Assembly: GCF_030867145.1 (NCBI RefSeq)
Contig: NC_134415.1
Span: forward strand, 21,740,417-21,804,416
DNA length: 64,000 nucleotides
Direction of reading: 5' to 3'
Origin: Opisthocomus hoazin
Taxonomy: Eukaryota; Chordata; Aves; Opisthocomiformes; Opisthocomidae
Shown here: positions 10,451 through 23,641 of the stretch, piece by piece
Numbering within the stretch: the stretch's first letter is position 1
Layout: each line of letters begins with the position of its first letter
Made by a program: the position numbers and the translations under genes
The notes under the pieces: generated by a model
The model's input: only the letters and a program-made list of their open reading frames with translations
Told to the model about the DNA's origin: nothing
The model's database searches: none

Positions 10451-13400
10451 GGCCCCCCTGGTTTTACAGAGCAGTTTGGCTGTGGCGAAGAGTTAGGCGC
10501 AGATCTGCTAGGAGTATAGGAGGTTGCTGTTGCTCTAGGTTGGATGCTTTTGCTCCAGGTCTTTTTGGGGCTGGTTTCAAGGCCAGTACCACGCTCGTTA
10601 GCAGCCACGAGCAGCCAGCTTCCAGGTATACTGCATCTACTCGGGGTTTGGGGGAAGTGGGGAGAAGAGGCTCTCGGGACTTCTGATACCCCTTGTTAGA
10701 TTAACGTAAGCTCTGTTGGAGAAAAATGTTTTCGGTCCTGCCTGCTGCCTTCAGCTTTATAAACTCTTTTGCAGGTCTTGTGGAATGAGGTGGGCTCCCA
10801 GTTGCATTGCTGTTAGGGGAGTGACTCCCCGATGTACAAAACTAGGGTGTAAGGAGTGTGTGTTTGTCTGCACAGGTGGCTGGTCCTTCCTCCCAGTGGT
10901 GGGAGGTGAGGCCGGACTGGGTAAGTGCCTGCACCTGGGATGCCACTGACCACAGCCAGGTATGGGCGCAGCCTCCCCAGAGGAGCCTCACACCCTAAAT
11001 CCCACTGCTCTTTATCTTCTTCCATTTTATTTCCAAAGACCCGAACCGTTTGGCCTAAATTATAGTGATGTTGTGGAATTGCCCTTTTGTCTGTGCTTTG
11101 GTTCTGTAAGGGCCAGCTTGAGCATGTGTTGCACGTTTAAAGGCAGGACACTTCACCTCTCCGCAGAGATGCGTTGAGTCTGCGTTAACAGTTGTGTTCT
11201 TGGATTTTCTTTAAAAACCGTTTGTAGTGCTGTGGTTAGGTTAATTAACTCTGTGCTTTTGAGATTCCTTTCTTCTTGTTTGGAGTTTGGGAACTGTAGT
11301 TGCTTAGTACTTTGTGAACTCAACTCTTTCAAGCTACTTGAAACACACCCACCTTGGATGGGTGTTACTGAAATGGTCATTTGGCTTCTTAAAAGCCACG
11401 GTCCCTTGAGGTACGTTGTTGCTTTATTGTTGTGAAGAGAATTTTAAAAGCCTGCCTCAGTGCTTTCATCCAAGGTCCTTACCACGTAGATAGCCTCTCT
11501 GCTACAGCCTGGTCCAGCTTTCACTGAAACCAGTGAAAATCATCATGTTAACCTCAGCGGTAGCTGGGTTAGCTGTTCTGGCTTGCAAAAGTACTCAAGG
11601 GTATTACTGTTGGGATAGTACAGCTGGAGAAGTCTCATTACAGCCACAGAACTTCCCAGGTATGTACACTGGGCAGCAACTTTAATCCGAGTTGTTTGGT
11701 GTTTCCAGTGGTGGTGTTCTGTTGGCAGCAGAAGCTGGTGGAGTGTTTGTTTGTCTGGGGATTTTTGAGTACTTCAGTGAGGGAAGCAAGAAAATAGGTC
11801 CTTGTTTGCTTTCTTCTACGGCCTTAAAATCACAGTAAGGAACCCTAATTTCCATTAAGAAATCTCTCCCCCCGTGGGTTGTTTTTTTTCTTTTTTTTGT
11901 TCTGCCCCCATAAGTTTCATTGCTGTTGTGAAACTGCTGATATCCATGTGGGTTAACCTTACTGGAGAAAAAAAATTGAGTGTGTCTTTCGCAGGCTTAG
12001 TGAAATTCATAAAATTGGTTACCAGCATGAACAAAGATGGCTTCATGTGACTTCTTGGGAGGAAAAGGATGAAGTGCATCTCTAAGATGCTGAGGGTGAT
12101 TCTGGGTGAAGCAACGGCATTCACTGGACTCCAGTTTCTCTGACTGGGGTGAATATGTCTGTGGGCTTTTCTACCTGTCAGGCAAGAACAGATGAATCTC
12201 ACAGGTGTTGAGTGTGATGGTGTGCAGCTGGACAAGGGACCTTAGCAGGACATTCATGTGTATCAATCAGGATCTTATTACTTACATGATTTGAAGCAGT
12301 ACCACGCTCACAGCCATTCCTCCATCCCTAGCTTGGTAAGAGTTTCTCCAGAGATCCTGAAGGACAGCCTGTGTCTGTCCCCGGTGCACTGCTGTCCCTG
12401 GTCCCCAGAGCTCTGCGTGCTTCTTCCTGCACGTCAGCTGGTGGCTCTGCCTTTAGCATTGGTGTAAGCAGAGATAAATGGCTTGTAGGACCTGGGTTAT
12501 TTCCAGCCAGGTTGTCTTCTGAGTGCTGAGGGTAACCACGCAAAATGTGGTGTTTCTGCAGGGCCTGGGAACCACGATCGGTCAGCTGGTGCTTAGGCTG
12601 GAAGTACCAGTGTCAAAATGATGGGTCTAAAGCACGGAGGGGTAGGCACAGAATGGGTGGAAACTTTTGTGTCTTCCTAGAAGCTAGTCTGCTCACTGGC
12701 AAGAAAGAAGGTACTGGACTGTATTTTGGGGCTGACTTTTCCAGGTGGCCTTCATTAAGAATTTGAAGAAAGGCAGAGAAGACTCTGGTCTGGTATAATT
12801 TTCTCTCCCTAATTGTTTAGGTAGTAAAGCTTCTGCTCAGAAGGAAAAGCAGACAGCAGGACTGGCATAGTCTAGCTGGCTGATATGGGTTTGATTTGTC
12901 TTTTTTTTTAAAAAAAAAAAAGCCCAGAAGAACCTTTGTCTTTGTGGGGAAAATGCTATATAAATTGTGTATTTTGTAATTGTTGTTTTTGCTGTGCTAG
13001 CATTTGGTCTTGCAGAATCTGTGTGATTGCCTCTCGCCTTGATCTTGCGGATGGTGAACTTGAAAGCAAGGAGAAGTGGTGCTGATTGCTGTAGATGGCA
13101 TATTTAAAGATGAGCACGTGCTTAACCGTATACTTTTTCGCTGGACTAAATGCACGTGCAGAATGCTGTCCTGTATGTTACACCATTTGTAAAAGGGAAG
13201 TAATATTTCCATCTCATTTGAAGCTTGCAGGAGGCTAACTTGTAAGTTTTGACATGTATCCAGGGTTTTTTAGATGGATGGTGCGATTTAACCACCAGGC
13301 TTCCTAGACACATACGGTCAAATGGGGCAGAAGGCAGGTGTGACAGCAGCTCCCTCTGTGGCTCATCCCTAGTCTGAGGCTGCCCTCTCTTGGACATTAT

Positions 13401-16400
13401 CCATTGCTGCACTTTGTTTTCTAACTGACCCTTGCTTTTACATATTTATTTTTTTAAATCTTGATTGTCATTTTGGAGGAAACGCTGGAAAGTTTCAAAA
13501 TAATTGAAGGCACTTGCTGCTATGTTCACCGCAGGGCAGACAACTGTCATCTAGGTGATTTTTTTTTTCTTCTACCCCAATTCTTTTAGAAAGGAAGGAG
13601 GTTGGTGGAAGATTAGAGGCAAAACAACCTCTCAAAACATTTTCTTAAATGTAGCAAGGGTAGAATTCCGAGGAGGCAAAGGGATGTACATGACCAAACC
13701 TCACTGAATTTTTGAAGGGATTTCAACATCCAGGTACCTCAACCGTAAGAAATCTTGCCCTGTGTTATTATCCAGTATCCTAAATCTCCTAGTTGATCAT
13801 ATATGATTTTGATTTTTATTCTACTTAAGTGTTTCAAGTAACATCTTTTTAGTAATCTGACCAGGGCAAGAAGAAGGTATACGGACTCAAAGCTGTCTTT
13901 CGCTAAAATAATGCTGAGATATTTGCTTAGATTTAGCTACACTGGCGAGTTAGGCTGGTAGACCTGTCTATCCAGCATCATTCTGATGCCTAGAAAGGAA
14001 AATGTTTATTTTTACATGTCAAGGTTCAAAAAAGAAAAATTCTGCCAGGTGATTTAAGGTGACACAAACTTGCTGTGATTGATTTTCAGAAAACTCTATT
14101 TTGGTGTTAAAGCGTGCCTTGATAGGTTTTGGTGAGTAGCATATTGTTTGTTTTAAGGGGAAAACATATTTGAACATTTCTGCTGGCCTAGGAGCTGATC
14201 TCTTTTATTTTACTGCCATGCTCCCTGGGACCCTGATTTCTGCCACATTCCGTAGGATATCCTTGAGGCCAGAGGAGAGATTCGTGCCCTGATCCACGTT
14301 CCTGGCCAAGCCAGATATGCCCTTGATATCGAGAGTAGACCAACAGACAGAAGACAGTGAGGCTTGCAGAAGGGAGGCAACCCAGAGCAGTTCTGTAGGC
14401 AGCTCAGTAAGACCATGGCAGCTTAATTTGGTTTTGCTTGACTTGTTTTCAGGGACAACTTCTCAGAGTGAGCCTACCTACCTCTGGGTTAAGAACTGCA
14501 AAGGGCTAAATTACTTATTGGCTTGTCTGGGGCCATGTTATTTGTCACTTCTTAATGGAATACTGGAAACTTGGGATGAGCCCAGCACAACTTTGTGTCA
14601 GAGTCTGGGCTGGACAAGGATTCAGACAAGCCGTTGACTGTCACGTATTCCCAACAGCATTCTTCAGTTCACTGAATTAGTGTCTGTTGTTGGTTCTGCT
14701 GCAGCAATTCCAATGGAGAAAGTGCTTTTTCTTTTCCCAGGAGAACAAATAAATTGATCAATTAACTCTTGTTGGCTCACCAAAGTTGTAGCATCCTTCA
14801 AAGATGTCCTATTAAAAACGTGTATTCTGAATTTCTGTCTCTGACAAGGCTAGCTTTTGAAGGGTGAAATAAGTTATCTTCTGTCTTCTTCCTGTGCAGT
14901 GAACAATCCTCCTGTTTGTCAAGACTAAAAAATGCCCAGGTTTTGTTCTGTTTGCACAAGCTGATGTTTGAGAACGTTCTCCTGTGGTGGTGGTAGCAAG
15001 TTCTGGAATTGCCGCTGTAAGATTTGGCTTGGATTTTGAATTTGCATGTGGGCTTCAGTTGCTTGTAGCTACCATGGTATTTCAGCATAAAAAATTGAAG
15101 ATTGAAGTAACTAGTTAGTCGGTTGTCTGTAGTGTTTAACACGTCTCACTGCATTTTAAAGACTAGGATAGCCTGTAGCTTGTCATGCTGCTGCTCCTGC
15201 TTGCCAAATAAGCTGAGAAGGAAGGAAGAAGTCATGGCCCCTGCAAGCAAAATTTCTTGTCCTGTCCAAATAACTTTTATTCTCACCCTTCCAGCACTAA
15301 ACCTCTTGCGTGACGTTCATTGCTCCTCCCCCTCTGAGTCATTTTTCATTCAGAGCCTCGGTAACTCTCTTCAGGGTTATCAACATCTCGGTCTCCACAA
15401 GATCTAATTTCACATAAATGCAGGTGGGGACAAAGAGCAAGAAGAAGAGGACAAGGAGGCAGCAGCCTAGTAGAGACAGCAGCTAGGTGGAGTGGAAGAC
15501 TTGCTGGGAAAGGTTGCTCTGGGAGACACATCGAAGAACAGTCTTTTGCTTTATTCCCTTTTGCAGAACCAGGGCAACGTGTAGGTGCTTTTGACCTTCT
15601 GAAGGGCAGTGTCCTTGCAGTCTCCTTCATGGTGACAGAAGAGAGCATCTTACAGCGTTGGAAGGTGGTTTAGTTGGCCAGTGATGGACAGGCTCCTGTG
15701 AAACGTACCTCTTGGCATCACTACCCGCAGGGGCTGTAGGTAAGGTTTCTGCTGCGATTTGAAACCGCAGGGTTCGCTGTCCGATAAAGCAAGTGAGGGA
15801 GATACAGTGTCTGTGCAATGACCATTTTTTATAAAAACAGAAAAAGGCAGGTCAGGAGAGGGGTTTCGTAGTGGTGTGCAGCTACGGATTGCGCTGTGAG
15901 ATAAACTGCTCCCCAGTCAGAGCAGGCAGCAGCGTGGAGCTGCAGGTCCTTGTAGCTACTGACCGACGCCTGGCTTCCCACGCAGCCCCTCATGTCTAAC
16001 GGTGCGGCTGAGCTCTGGCTGCAGCCTGTCGCTCCATGAGGTATGGAGGCTGCCTTTCCCTGCCTGTTGTCAGGACTCTTACCAGAACCTAATAACTCTG
16101 TCTGTGTCAAAATGGGATTGAAGTTGGGCAGCTAGGTTTGAAAAGGGAGACTAAAACTAAAATCCCCTCTGGTAAGAGAGGCAAGGAGGGCAGCAGAAAT
16201 GACTGCATCTACTGCTTCTACCACAACAGCTCAATTTTTTGGCATCATTGAGCTTTTTTTTGAAGCCTGATGACCTATTTTGATGCCAGACTTCAGGTAA
16301 AACACATTGGAAAATTCTAAGCCAGTATTGTACATTTGTTTCACACATGATATAAACAAAACACTACCAAAGAGTGGAAAGTATTTAGTTTTCTTCCTCA

Positions 16401-19328
16401 TTGTAGGCTCTGTCCCTGTGTCTTGGCAAGACAAGCTGTCAGAAGAGGAGCAGAGCCGATGATGTTTGAATTAATTTCCCTCCTGGCTTACCTACCGCAG
16501 TGAGCCCAGTTCATCCCGTCCTCGTGTGTCTGGGGTCAGTGCAGGGGTCTGGGGTAAGCAGGACTATTTGCAGTGACTGGTGGAGAGTCACAGCCATGCT
16601 GGTTGACTGGCTGTTACCAGCTGGGAAGTGTCATAGCGGAGGTCCTCCTTCGCTCTCCCCAAGTGAGGCAAGAGCTTGAATGTAGCTCGTCTTCTCAGCT
16701 GCTAATTTTCAGGAAGTGAGTTGGGATGTTGTCATTGGAGAGATTTCCTCTGTGTAAACTTTGATTGAAATTGGCTAACAGATCCAAAAATAGCAGCAGC
16801 GGACAAGATGAACAGACTGTGAAAATATAACTTGCTTTTTAAGAAATGGAGCAAAAAACCCCAGCAGAGTTCAGGACTCCTGTTGTAAATATTCAGTTTT
16901 TCCTATATTGGAAGCTAGCTGAGAAACTAAAACCATTTGGTTCTCTTGCCATGCAGGCAAATGCAGACCGGAGGCTGGAAGTTTGTGGGAAAGGTGGAGC
17001 ATCCTCTCCTCTGCTCGGCCCCTGAAGCCGCTCCCCAAAAGGTGGCACTCTCTGCTAGCAGGAATCTGTCGCGCTCTGCCAGAGGGATGCTTTTCCTCAA
17101 GGTTCAGCCAGTTCTGTGTTCTGCACTGGTTGGGGTGGTTTTTTCCCTTCCCTCCTCCCCCATAACCTTTATCTTTCAAACGAGACCAGCAGCCTGTGTA
17201 TTTGACAAATATTTGTCTAGCACTGTAAAGGCACATAGACTTAAAAATGACCTTTGAGTTAAACCAGAGCAGATTCCCACACAAAAAGGCATTAGTTTTA
17301 GTTAGTGGGTTTTTTTTCCTGAGCTATATAAACAGAAATTATTAGAATGCATGCAATGAATGCTTCATCTCTGCATCTGTGGCTGGGCTTCCACAGCGTT
17401 TTAAAATGTTGTTCCCCAGAGGCTGTGCCAAAGGCCTGGACCCGTACTCTCCAGTTACAAGCAAAGCTTCCTGACTTCTCCAGCGTTCAGTCGGTTTCGG
17501 GTCAGATCTGAGAGACTCAGAGCTGCCCCTGGTGTCATCATTCAGACCCTGCAGAGCTGGCACTCTCTGGTTACCGAAGTTGTTCTGGCGGAGCTGTATT
17601 TCACTTCCCTGCCTGAATGCGACAGCCCCGCAGGCACGGTTATTCCTGAGCCACCGCTGGGTCCGGCTGCAGCGCCGAGCCCTGGATCCCGCAGGATCCG
17701 GCCAGTGGCCACCACAGGACGAGCGGGAATGCAGTTCATACCCTGATGTTTCCACCCCCATCACATCCTTATACACGTGATTTCCTCATCTACTTCTGTA
17801 GTCTTCTCCCTGGAGAGCTCAATGAATCTAAGGAAAGGAGTGGAAAATGTCTGAAGAAGCAGCTAATTCTGTCCTTCCATTTGGGGACAGAAACACAAAT
17901 TTACCTCTTGGGACAGTCTCTAAGGCATGTGCTGGTTGTTGCTTAAAAACAAATGGAAAAACAGACTTTCTGGAATGGATCTTTTGCACTTAGGAGCCTG
18001 ACAATTGTATTTCAGGCCATTCTTGAGGTAGGGCTAAATTAACAAGGGTATTCTAGAGACAAATTCACTGAGACTGAGCTGTTTCTACTGTGCAGGCACT
18101 CTAAAGCAGCTTTGTCTTTACAGCATGACAATTTCCACGTCAGTCTGGCTGGAATAAAAGGATCTTCATGTGAATAATAATTTGAACTAGCATGGTAACA
18201 TTAGAAATTTCATTTAACTAAGCTGCTTTTATCAGTGAGTCTGTTCTAGGACTTTCTTCTCTTTTAAAACAAAATATTCATTGCTTAACAAATCTGACTT
18301 ACCTTCACTCAAAAATTATGACTTCAGATGAAAACCTGGTTTTGGGGGGGGTTGGGGGATGTTGTGTGTATTTGGCATTTGTTAGTTTGTTTTTAAGAAT
18401 GCATTTTTCTGCCAATCCATGAGGAATTAATGAGCACAAAATCCAAATGCTTGCCTTGTTACTGGTTTTTGGAAGAGCCTTTGGTTCCACTGTTGTCTGC
18501 ACTGAGGCTTCACGCAATGGGTTAAGAAGTCAAAACTCAACAGCACAGAACAGGGCTAAGGGCAGCTCCACACCAGAGAAGGTGGATTAGAACTAGAGAA
18601 GATTCTGATCAGAGCAGCAGTAATTGTCAAGGGCACTGAGCAGCTTCTGTACAGCGGCAGATCGGCTTGGGACTTCCTTTCTTGGAAAGAAGCCACTGAG
18701 AAAGGATGGACAAAAGTCTTTTGATGCCACAGGGAAGGAGAAGATGAAAAGAAATTAGTTGTTTGATGCTGCTTATAATATGAGATCCAGGGGATGTGAA
18801 AAACTTTAGCAGGCTTGGTGTTTAAAGTTAGGGGTGGAGGTTTGTAACGTCATCTAAGCTGCTGAGCAGAGGTTAGAGGTGCTAGAACTTCACATGGGTT
18901 CAAGAGTTCTGGGTTGAAGGAGTCTCACAAGAGACCTGTGAATTGTGTTGACTTGACCCTGGCAGAGTAGTCTGGTGAGGCCTTACCACACGCTTGAGCT
19001 GGTCTTGCGTTTTTTCCTCAAGCATCTGGTAATTGCCAGTGTTGGGAACAGGCTAACCTAGGCTGCAGAAACTGATGTGGCTGAAAGACAGTCCCATCCA
19101 CTGTGGGTGTTGTGATTTTTTTGAATGCCATAATAACTAATTTTCATGTGGATAAGAACCACTTTGAAAGTCTAACTAGTACAGTCTTTAAAAGTTTTCT
19201 TCCTCTTTCTTTAAGCAATCACAACTTCTAAGTAACTTTACTCCTTTTAAAGAAATATTTCACATGCGTAATAGGAAATTAGATGATCCAGATTATTTCA
19301 CAATCACTGCAGAATTCGCAGAATTCGC

Positions 19329-19349
19329 TTTTTTTTTTTTTTTTTTTTT
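19329..19349. repeat. Poly(T) run, 21 bases
   Basis: An uninterrupted T run preceded by a short direct repeat (GCAGAATTCGCAGAATTCGC). A pyrimidine-rich stretch continues after it. Confidence 0.9.
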
Positions 19350-19979
19350 ACCTTCCCCCCCTCTTCTTGGCTTGGCACGCTGCAATTCCTCGCTACAGGC
19401 CAGATTCTGGGAGGTGAATGTCCCAACTCCCACAGAAGGTTTCTTGGAGGCATTTGGGAGAGGAAAAAATACAAAGTTTTCTATTAGAGAGGTTTTTTTC
19501 TTTGTTTTCATTTTCTCTTTCTCTCTTCCTTTTTTTTATTTACCTGATCAAATTCTGGAGCACTTGTTTTGCTCGTATTTTGATTAAATCAAAAAAGGAA
19601 AAAAGAAGAAAAAAACAACCTAAACCAAAAAACGCTCCAGCAAACCATCTAGCTGGTTCCTCCCTTGTGGATATAAGTACAGTGTCCCTGTTGGCCACGC
19701 ACACATTGCAGAGAGTTACTTAAATGCAGACAAGCGGCCACTGTCCTTAAAATTATTCATGAATGTGTTTCCATTAAAGTTTTTCAAAACTCTCCTTTAC
19801 TTTTTTTTTCCCCATTTGAATGCCATCTGACAAAAATAAATTTGAGACCTGTTGAAACACTGGAAACCTACTTGGTCAGATGCTATCTAAGCTTTCCGTG
19901 GTGGTGGAGTGGTCAATAATCTTTGTCCTCTTTGTCCCAGGGTTCATTAGTTTAAATCAGATGAGAATGTGCCTTCTTT

Positions 19980-20001
19980 AAAAAAAAAAAAAAAAAAAAA
20001 A
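19980..20001. repeat. Poly(A) run, 22 bases
   Basis: An uninterrupted A run. No retroposed gene body could be recognised in front of it on either strand. Confidence 0.9.
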
Positions 20002-21944
20002 TCCAACAACAAACTGGCCCAGCTATAAGTTAGGAGGCATTAATAAAGTTATGTAACTTTTTTTTCTTTGTACTGTTTCTACAGTCTACCAGGGAATAAA
20101 TTTCTTAATCGGATAAGGAAAGGAATGAATGTTAAATGCACATTGCTTTAAAATAGACCTGGAGTTTTAGTTTCTTTGGATCTCTGTTGCAAAGATGTTT
20201 GGATCAAAGCTTATTTCTTTAATGACAAATAAATTGCATTAAACACAATTATATGCCTTTCATGAAGATTCAAAGACAGAGCTTGTCAGCCATGCAAATA
20301 TTTTGGTACATGCATTACAGGTTTCTTCTGGGCTGGGCAACTTCTAATTCAATTTAATAAATGAGTGGGGGAGAATCATGTTTATAATAATAAAATCACT
20401 GTTTCAGAAGACAAGAGTAGGAACCTGTTTACCGCATTCAGTGGGCTTTAGATCAGAAGCAAAATTATCACAGTTATCTCTAATGCCCTTAAAATTATTG
20501 TAATAAACTTCCTTTTCTTCTCTTCAGTATCCACGTGGAAAATCTTGTAATCTCTGCTAATTTTGAGGCAACAGTTTCCCTGAGTTTATTAGAGGCTTTC
20601 CAGAACTGTGTTAATGAAACAATGAGACATGACAGGTTGGGTGTTATGGTCTAATAACGATCTGCCTTGGAGGTTAATGGCGCTTGGCTGGCAGCCTCCT
20701 GGTAATAGGCAGCGTGTGCGCTCGCTGCCCAGGTGTGGTGTTATTAATTCACTCTGCTTGGCTCCAGGCTGTATGTGCATCACTGAAACGTTCGGCCCTT
20801 CGTTCTTCGGCCCCAGCCTTGCCTGGTGTTTGAGGAGAGGGGCAAGATTTTGAATGAGCTGGGGTGGAGGCAGGGGCAGAGCGGAGCAGGATGGCACGAG
20901 ACGGGACACGCTCCTGGTGACGCTGGGGGGTGGTGGGGGTGCGTGTCTGTATGTACCGAGGAGGTGCGCACTCACAAATGTTATGCTTTTTGGTGCTTGA
21001 ATGATTGTTGTTACTGCAAAGAGAGGCAACAACACGTGACTGCTGGATAATGTATGTATCGTTAGCTCAAACCTGAGGAAGAGGCCGTTTTGTTTAGCTG
21101 AGGTGTGCTCCTTCTGGAAGAAGCAGCCCAGAGGCTTAAGAACAAACTGTATATATAATTTCCTTAGGTTACAATTCAAAGCCTCCTCCAAATCCTTCTG
21201 CTATAGTAAAAATAAGAAAAATGAAACCAAACCACCCACTCATTATTGGTTTAACGTGGCCAAGCAGGCCTGGGGGTATGAAGTATAGCACCGAGTACGT
21301 ATGGTGCTGGGTGGGAATGACGCAGATGCTGCTCTTGAATGAAGCACTGCTGCCTGCAACTCTGATTTTGTGAGTTACTTAATAAACCCAAGCACTGCCC
21401 TGCAGCAATAGAAAAGGGCCCAGAAGAGCAAATTCAGATCTGATTCTCACCTGATGAATTTTTCTTGTGGGTCAACAGGCTCGAGACCCCAGCATTTGTT
21501 TTGGACACTGAAGTTGTCGTCACGCTGACTGTGTAGATGAGGAGTATTTCTGTACTTCAGTTGCTTGACTGAGAATCATTTCCATGGTGAAATGCCTCCA
21601 CTGTTCAGAGGCAAGGGGATACAATAGTGCTGTATATTTGGTTTGATGTTTGTCTAGTAGAGAGATTTCTTCTTGCACTGTGTTTTATGTTAGTGTTTAA
21701 AATGGGAGTTTTTCTTAGCAGCTGTACAACTAGACTCTGCGGTGATGTTGTCTGGTGATAAAAATAGACTCTTACATGGGAAGAGAAACTATGAATTTAT
21801 AGTGCAAACCAAATCCCCCAAATGCTATCCAGAAAAGGACGGACAACTGATTTGGAGTGAAGAATATTAAAATACCGTCCTTGCTGTGTAATACCTCCTG
21901 GCCCAATTCTTTCTGCTGAAACTTCAGTTCCTGAAAAGAGTAAA

Positions 21945-22095
21945 GGTGCCGCTCGAGCGAGGCCGCTGCTGCTGCGTTCTCCCGACGCACGGCCACCTGA
22001 AGGGTTGTCTCTGCACCAGCGTGACGTCCGCAGCCCCACCGCGTGGGAGGCCAGGTGTGCCGCGGGACGGAGGGGGCTCAGGAAGCCGGGGCTCT
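21945..22095. promoter_or_regulatory. Small CpG-rich patch with CRE-like site
   Basis: A 150-base patch with many CpG dinucleotides in otherwise AT-rich DNA. It includes GCGTGACGTCCGC near 22019, whose TGACGTC core matches the cAMP-response-element half of ATF/CREB sites. It is too small to be a typical CpG island. It could be an enhancer or a minor promoter. Only composition and one motif support it. Confidence 0.35.
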
Positions 22096-22974
22096 ATTTC
22101 TGGCCTTGTCACGGACCCAGTGTATGATGGGGGGAAAGGCACTCTGCCTCTCCCTGCCCGGGTCTCCTTTCCTGTTTATATAGCCTGCACGCTCTTCAGG
22201 CAGAGATTTCTCTGACTGTGCATGGTGTTGAATGTCTGCTTCTCCTCATCTCTGAAGGGCTATGGCCCTTAACACCTGATGGTGGATGAATGAAGAGGCA
22301 AGGTGGTCCGCCATGATTCCAGCGAGGGATTTGGCTGTGAACAGCAAACACATCAGCTCTTTCCTGTGAAAAATAGATGGTGTTTTCTGTCATGACTGCT
22401 AAGTTACTTTTTCCTCAGCTAAATTGCTTTGATCTAAGTTCCAGAGAATTGTTAATATATTAGCCACTGCATCTTTAAAGGTCAGAATGTACTTGTGAAG
22501 ATAGGGTGCTGAAACAATCATTTGTTGCATATAAATCTCTCTTGACGATTACAGTATATTATGAAACATACTTGTGCTATGGAGTAGTGACAACAAATTA
22601 TGTGTGAGTAATAGTAACTCAGAAAAGAGTACTTTGTCAGGGGAAAATACTTGACCAGTGGCCTGAGATACGTGAGACTGCTGCATCCCCAGGTGGATCC
22701 AGCCAGCAGTGAGGCTGGCAGTGTGTTCCCAGACAGTAGCAAAGGCAGCATCCTGCTCCCCTCTCTGGGTGGAATATTTTTTTTTTTTCCCACCCTGGTC
22801 TCCAGTAGCCAACTCCCCTGCATTCTTGCCCCTAAAGACAACCCTGGCTTCCAGGCCGGTTCGCTTCCTCACCAGCTAGTTCAGCTCGCTCTTTGCCAGT
22901 GCTTACACACTTGCTTGCACACCTGCACTCACTCCATGGACACACGGGCCCTCCCACCCGTGGTCTAACTCCAG

Positions 22975-23641
22975 TAGCTGTGCTCAGACCCCCATACACG
23001 CACGCACGTAATGAATAGAGAGCCCCTCACCCAGAAAAAGAGTTAGAAATTCATTTAATAAGCAGATAGGGCAGGGTGTAGCCAGACAAGTGTGCCAAAC
23101 AGCCAACTGATTACATTTGGCCAACCCTTTATATCTCCTTCTCTCTCTGTTTTCTCTACACTTGTTCATCTTGTTCATCCCAAAATCACCTAAATCCGTC
23201 CCTTTTCCCACCTCTTGTGCCTTCCCTAAACATCTGGTAGTAAGTCTTGTGCAGTCCCAAAATGCTCTTCCCCCACATCGCGTAATGTGTCCCATGGCCC
23301 TGGGCAGCAACCCCTCTTTATCCAAAAGGTGCTCTAGTATTGACCCACCTGGATGGGTTTCACGCCTGGACACTGGTGCTGAGGCCCTGCTGGGACAGCC
23401 TTTCGGAGGGGCCCAAGCCCAAGTGTCCATTCCTCTGAGTCCCTAATTTGGGTTCCTGCCTGCCCTTATGCCTCTGGGCTTCTCTGGGCTTGTGGAGATG
23501 AGGCTGTGGTGGGCTGATGGGTCCTGTGATGGATTTGGCAATAGCCAGGGCAGGGTATTATTTGGGCTTCCCCTCCTGCCACTACCTCTCTGTGTTCATT
23601 TGGGCATGTGCAGATGAATTTTTTTATCACATAACCTAACA
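22975..23641 (-). mobile_element. Possible solo LTR of an endogenous retrovirus
   Basis: Read on the - strand this segment has the order expected of an LTR: a start TGTTAGG at 23641, a TATA-type box (GATATAAAGGG, TATAAA at 23133-23128), then about 70 bases later a polyadenylation signal ATTAAA (23059-23054), and a T-rich U5-like piece ending near 22975. No retroviral genes or primer-binding site were seen beside it, so it would be a solo LTR. I could not find a matching target-site duplication, and the lower edge is uncertain. It could instead be unrelated single-copy DNA. Confidence 0.35.

Larger units (their letters stand above)
10451..22969. other. Gene desert, left part
   Basis: About 12.5 kb without a recognisable gene. 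It holds homopolymer runs near 12901-12922, 19329 and 19980, a CpG-rich patch near 21.95-22.09 kb and scattered donor-like sites (for example CAG|GTATGT at about 11660) that could belong to a transcript from the CpG island. The longest open frame (20589-21191, - strand, 200 codons) resembles no family I know and shows no splice or codon structure that supports it. Confidence 0.5.

Noticed and set aside
9823..10608. Arginine- and proline-rich open frames in the CpG island, both strands
   Set aside because: GC-rich DNA lacks stop codons in all frames. The residues are those expected from CpG-rich triplets and resemble no protein.
20589..21191. 200-codon open frame on the - strand
   Set aside because: The longest frame in the desert, but with no recognisable domain, low-complexity proline and leucine stretches, and no promoter or splice support. 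Frames this long occur by chance in tens of kilobases.
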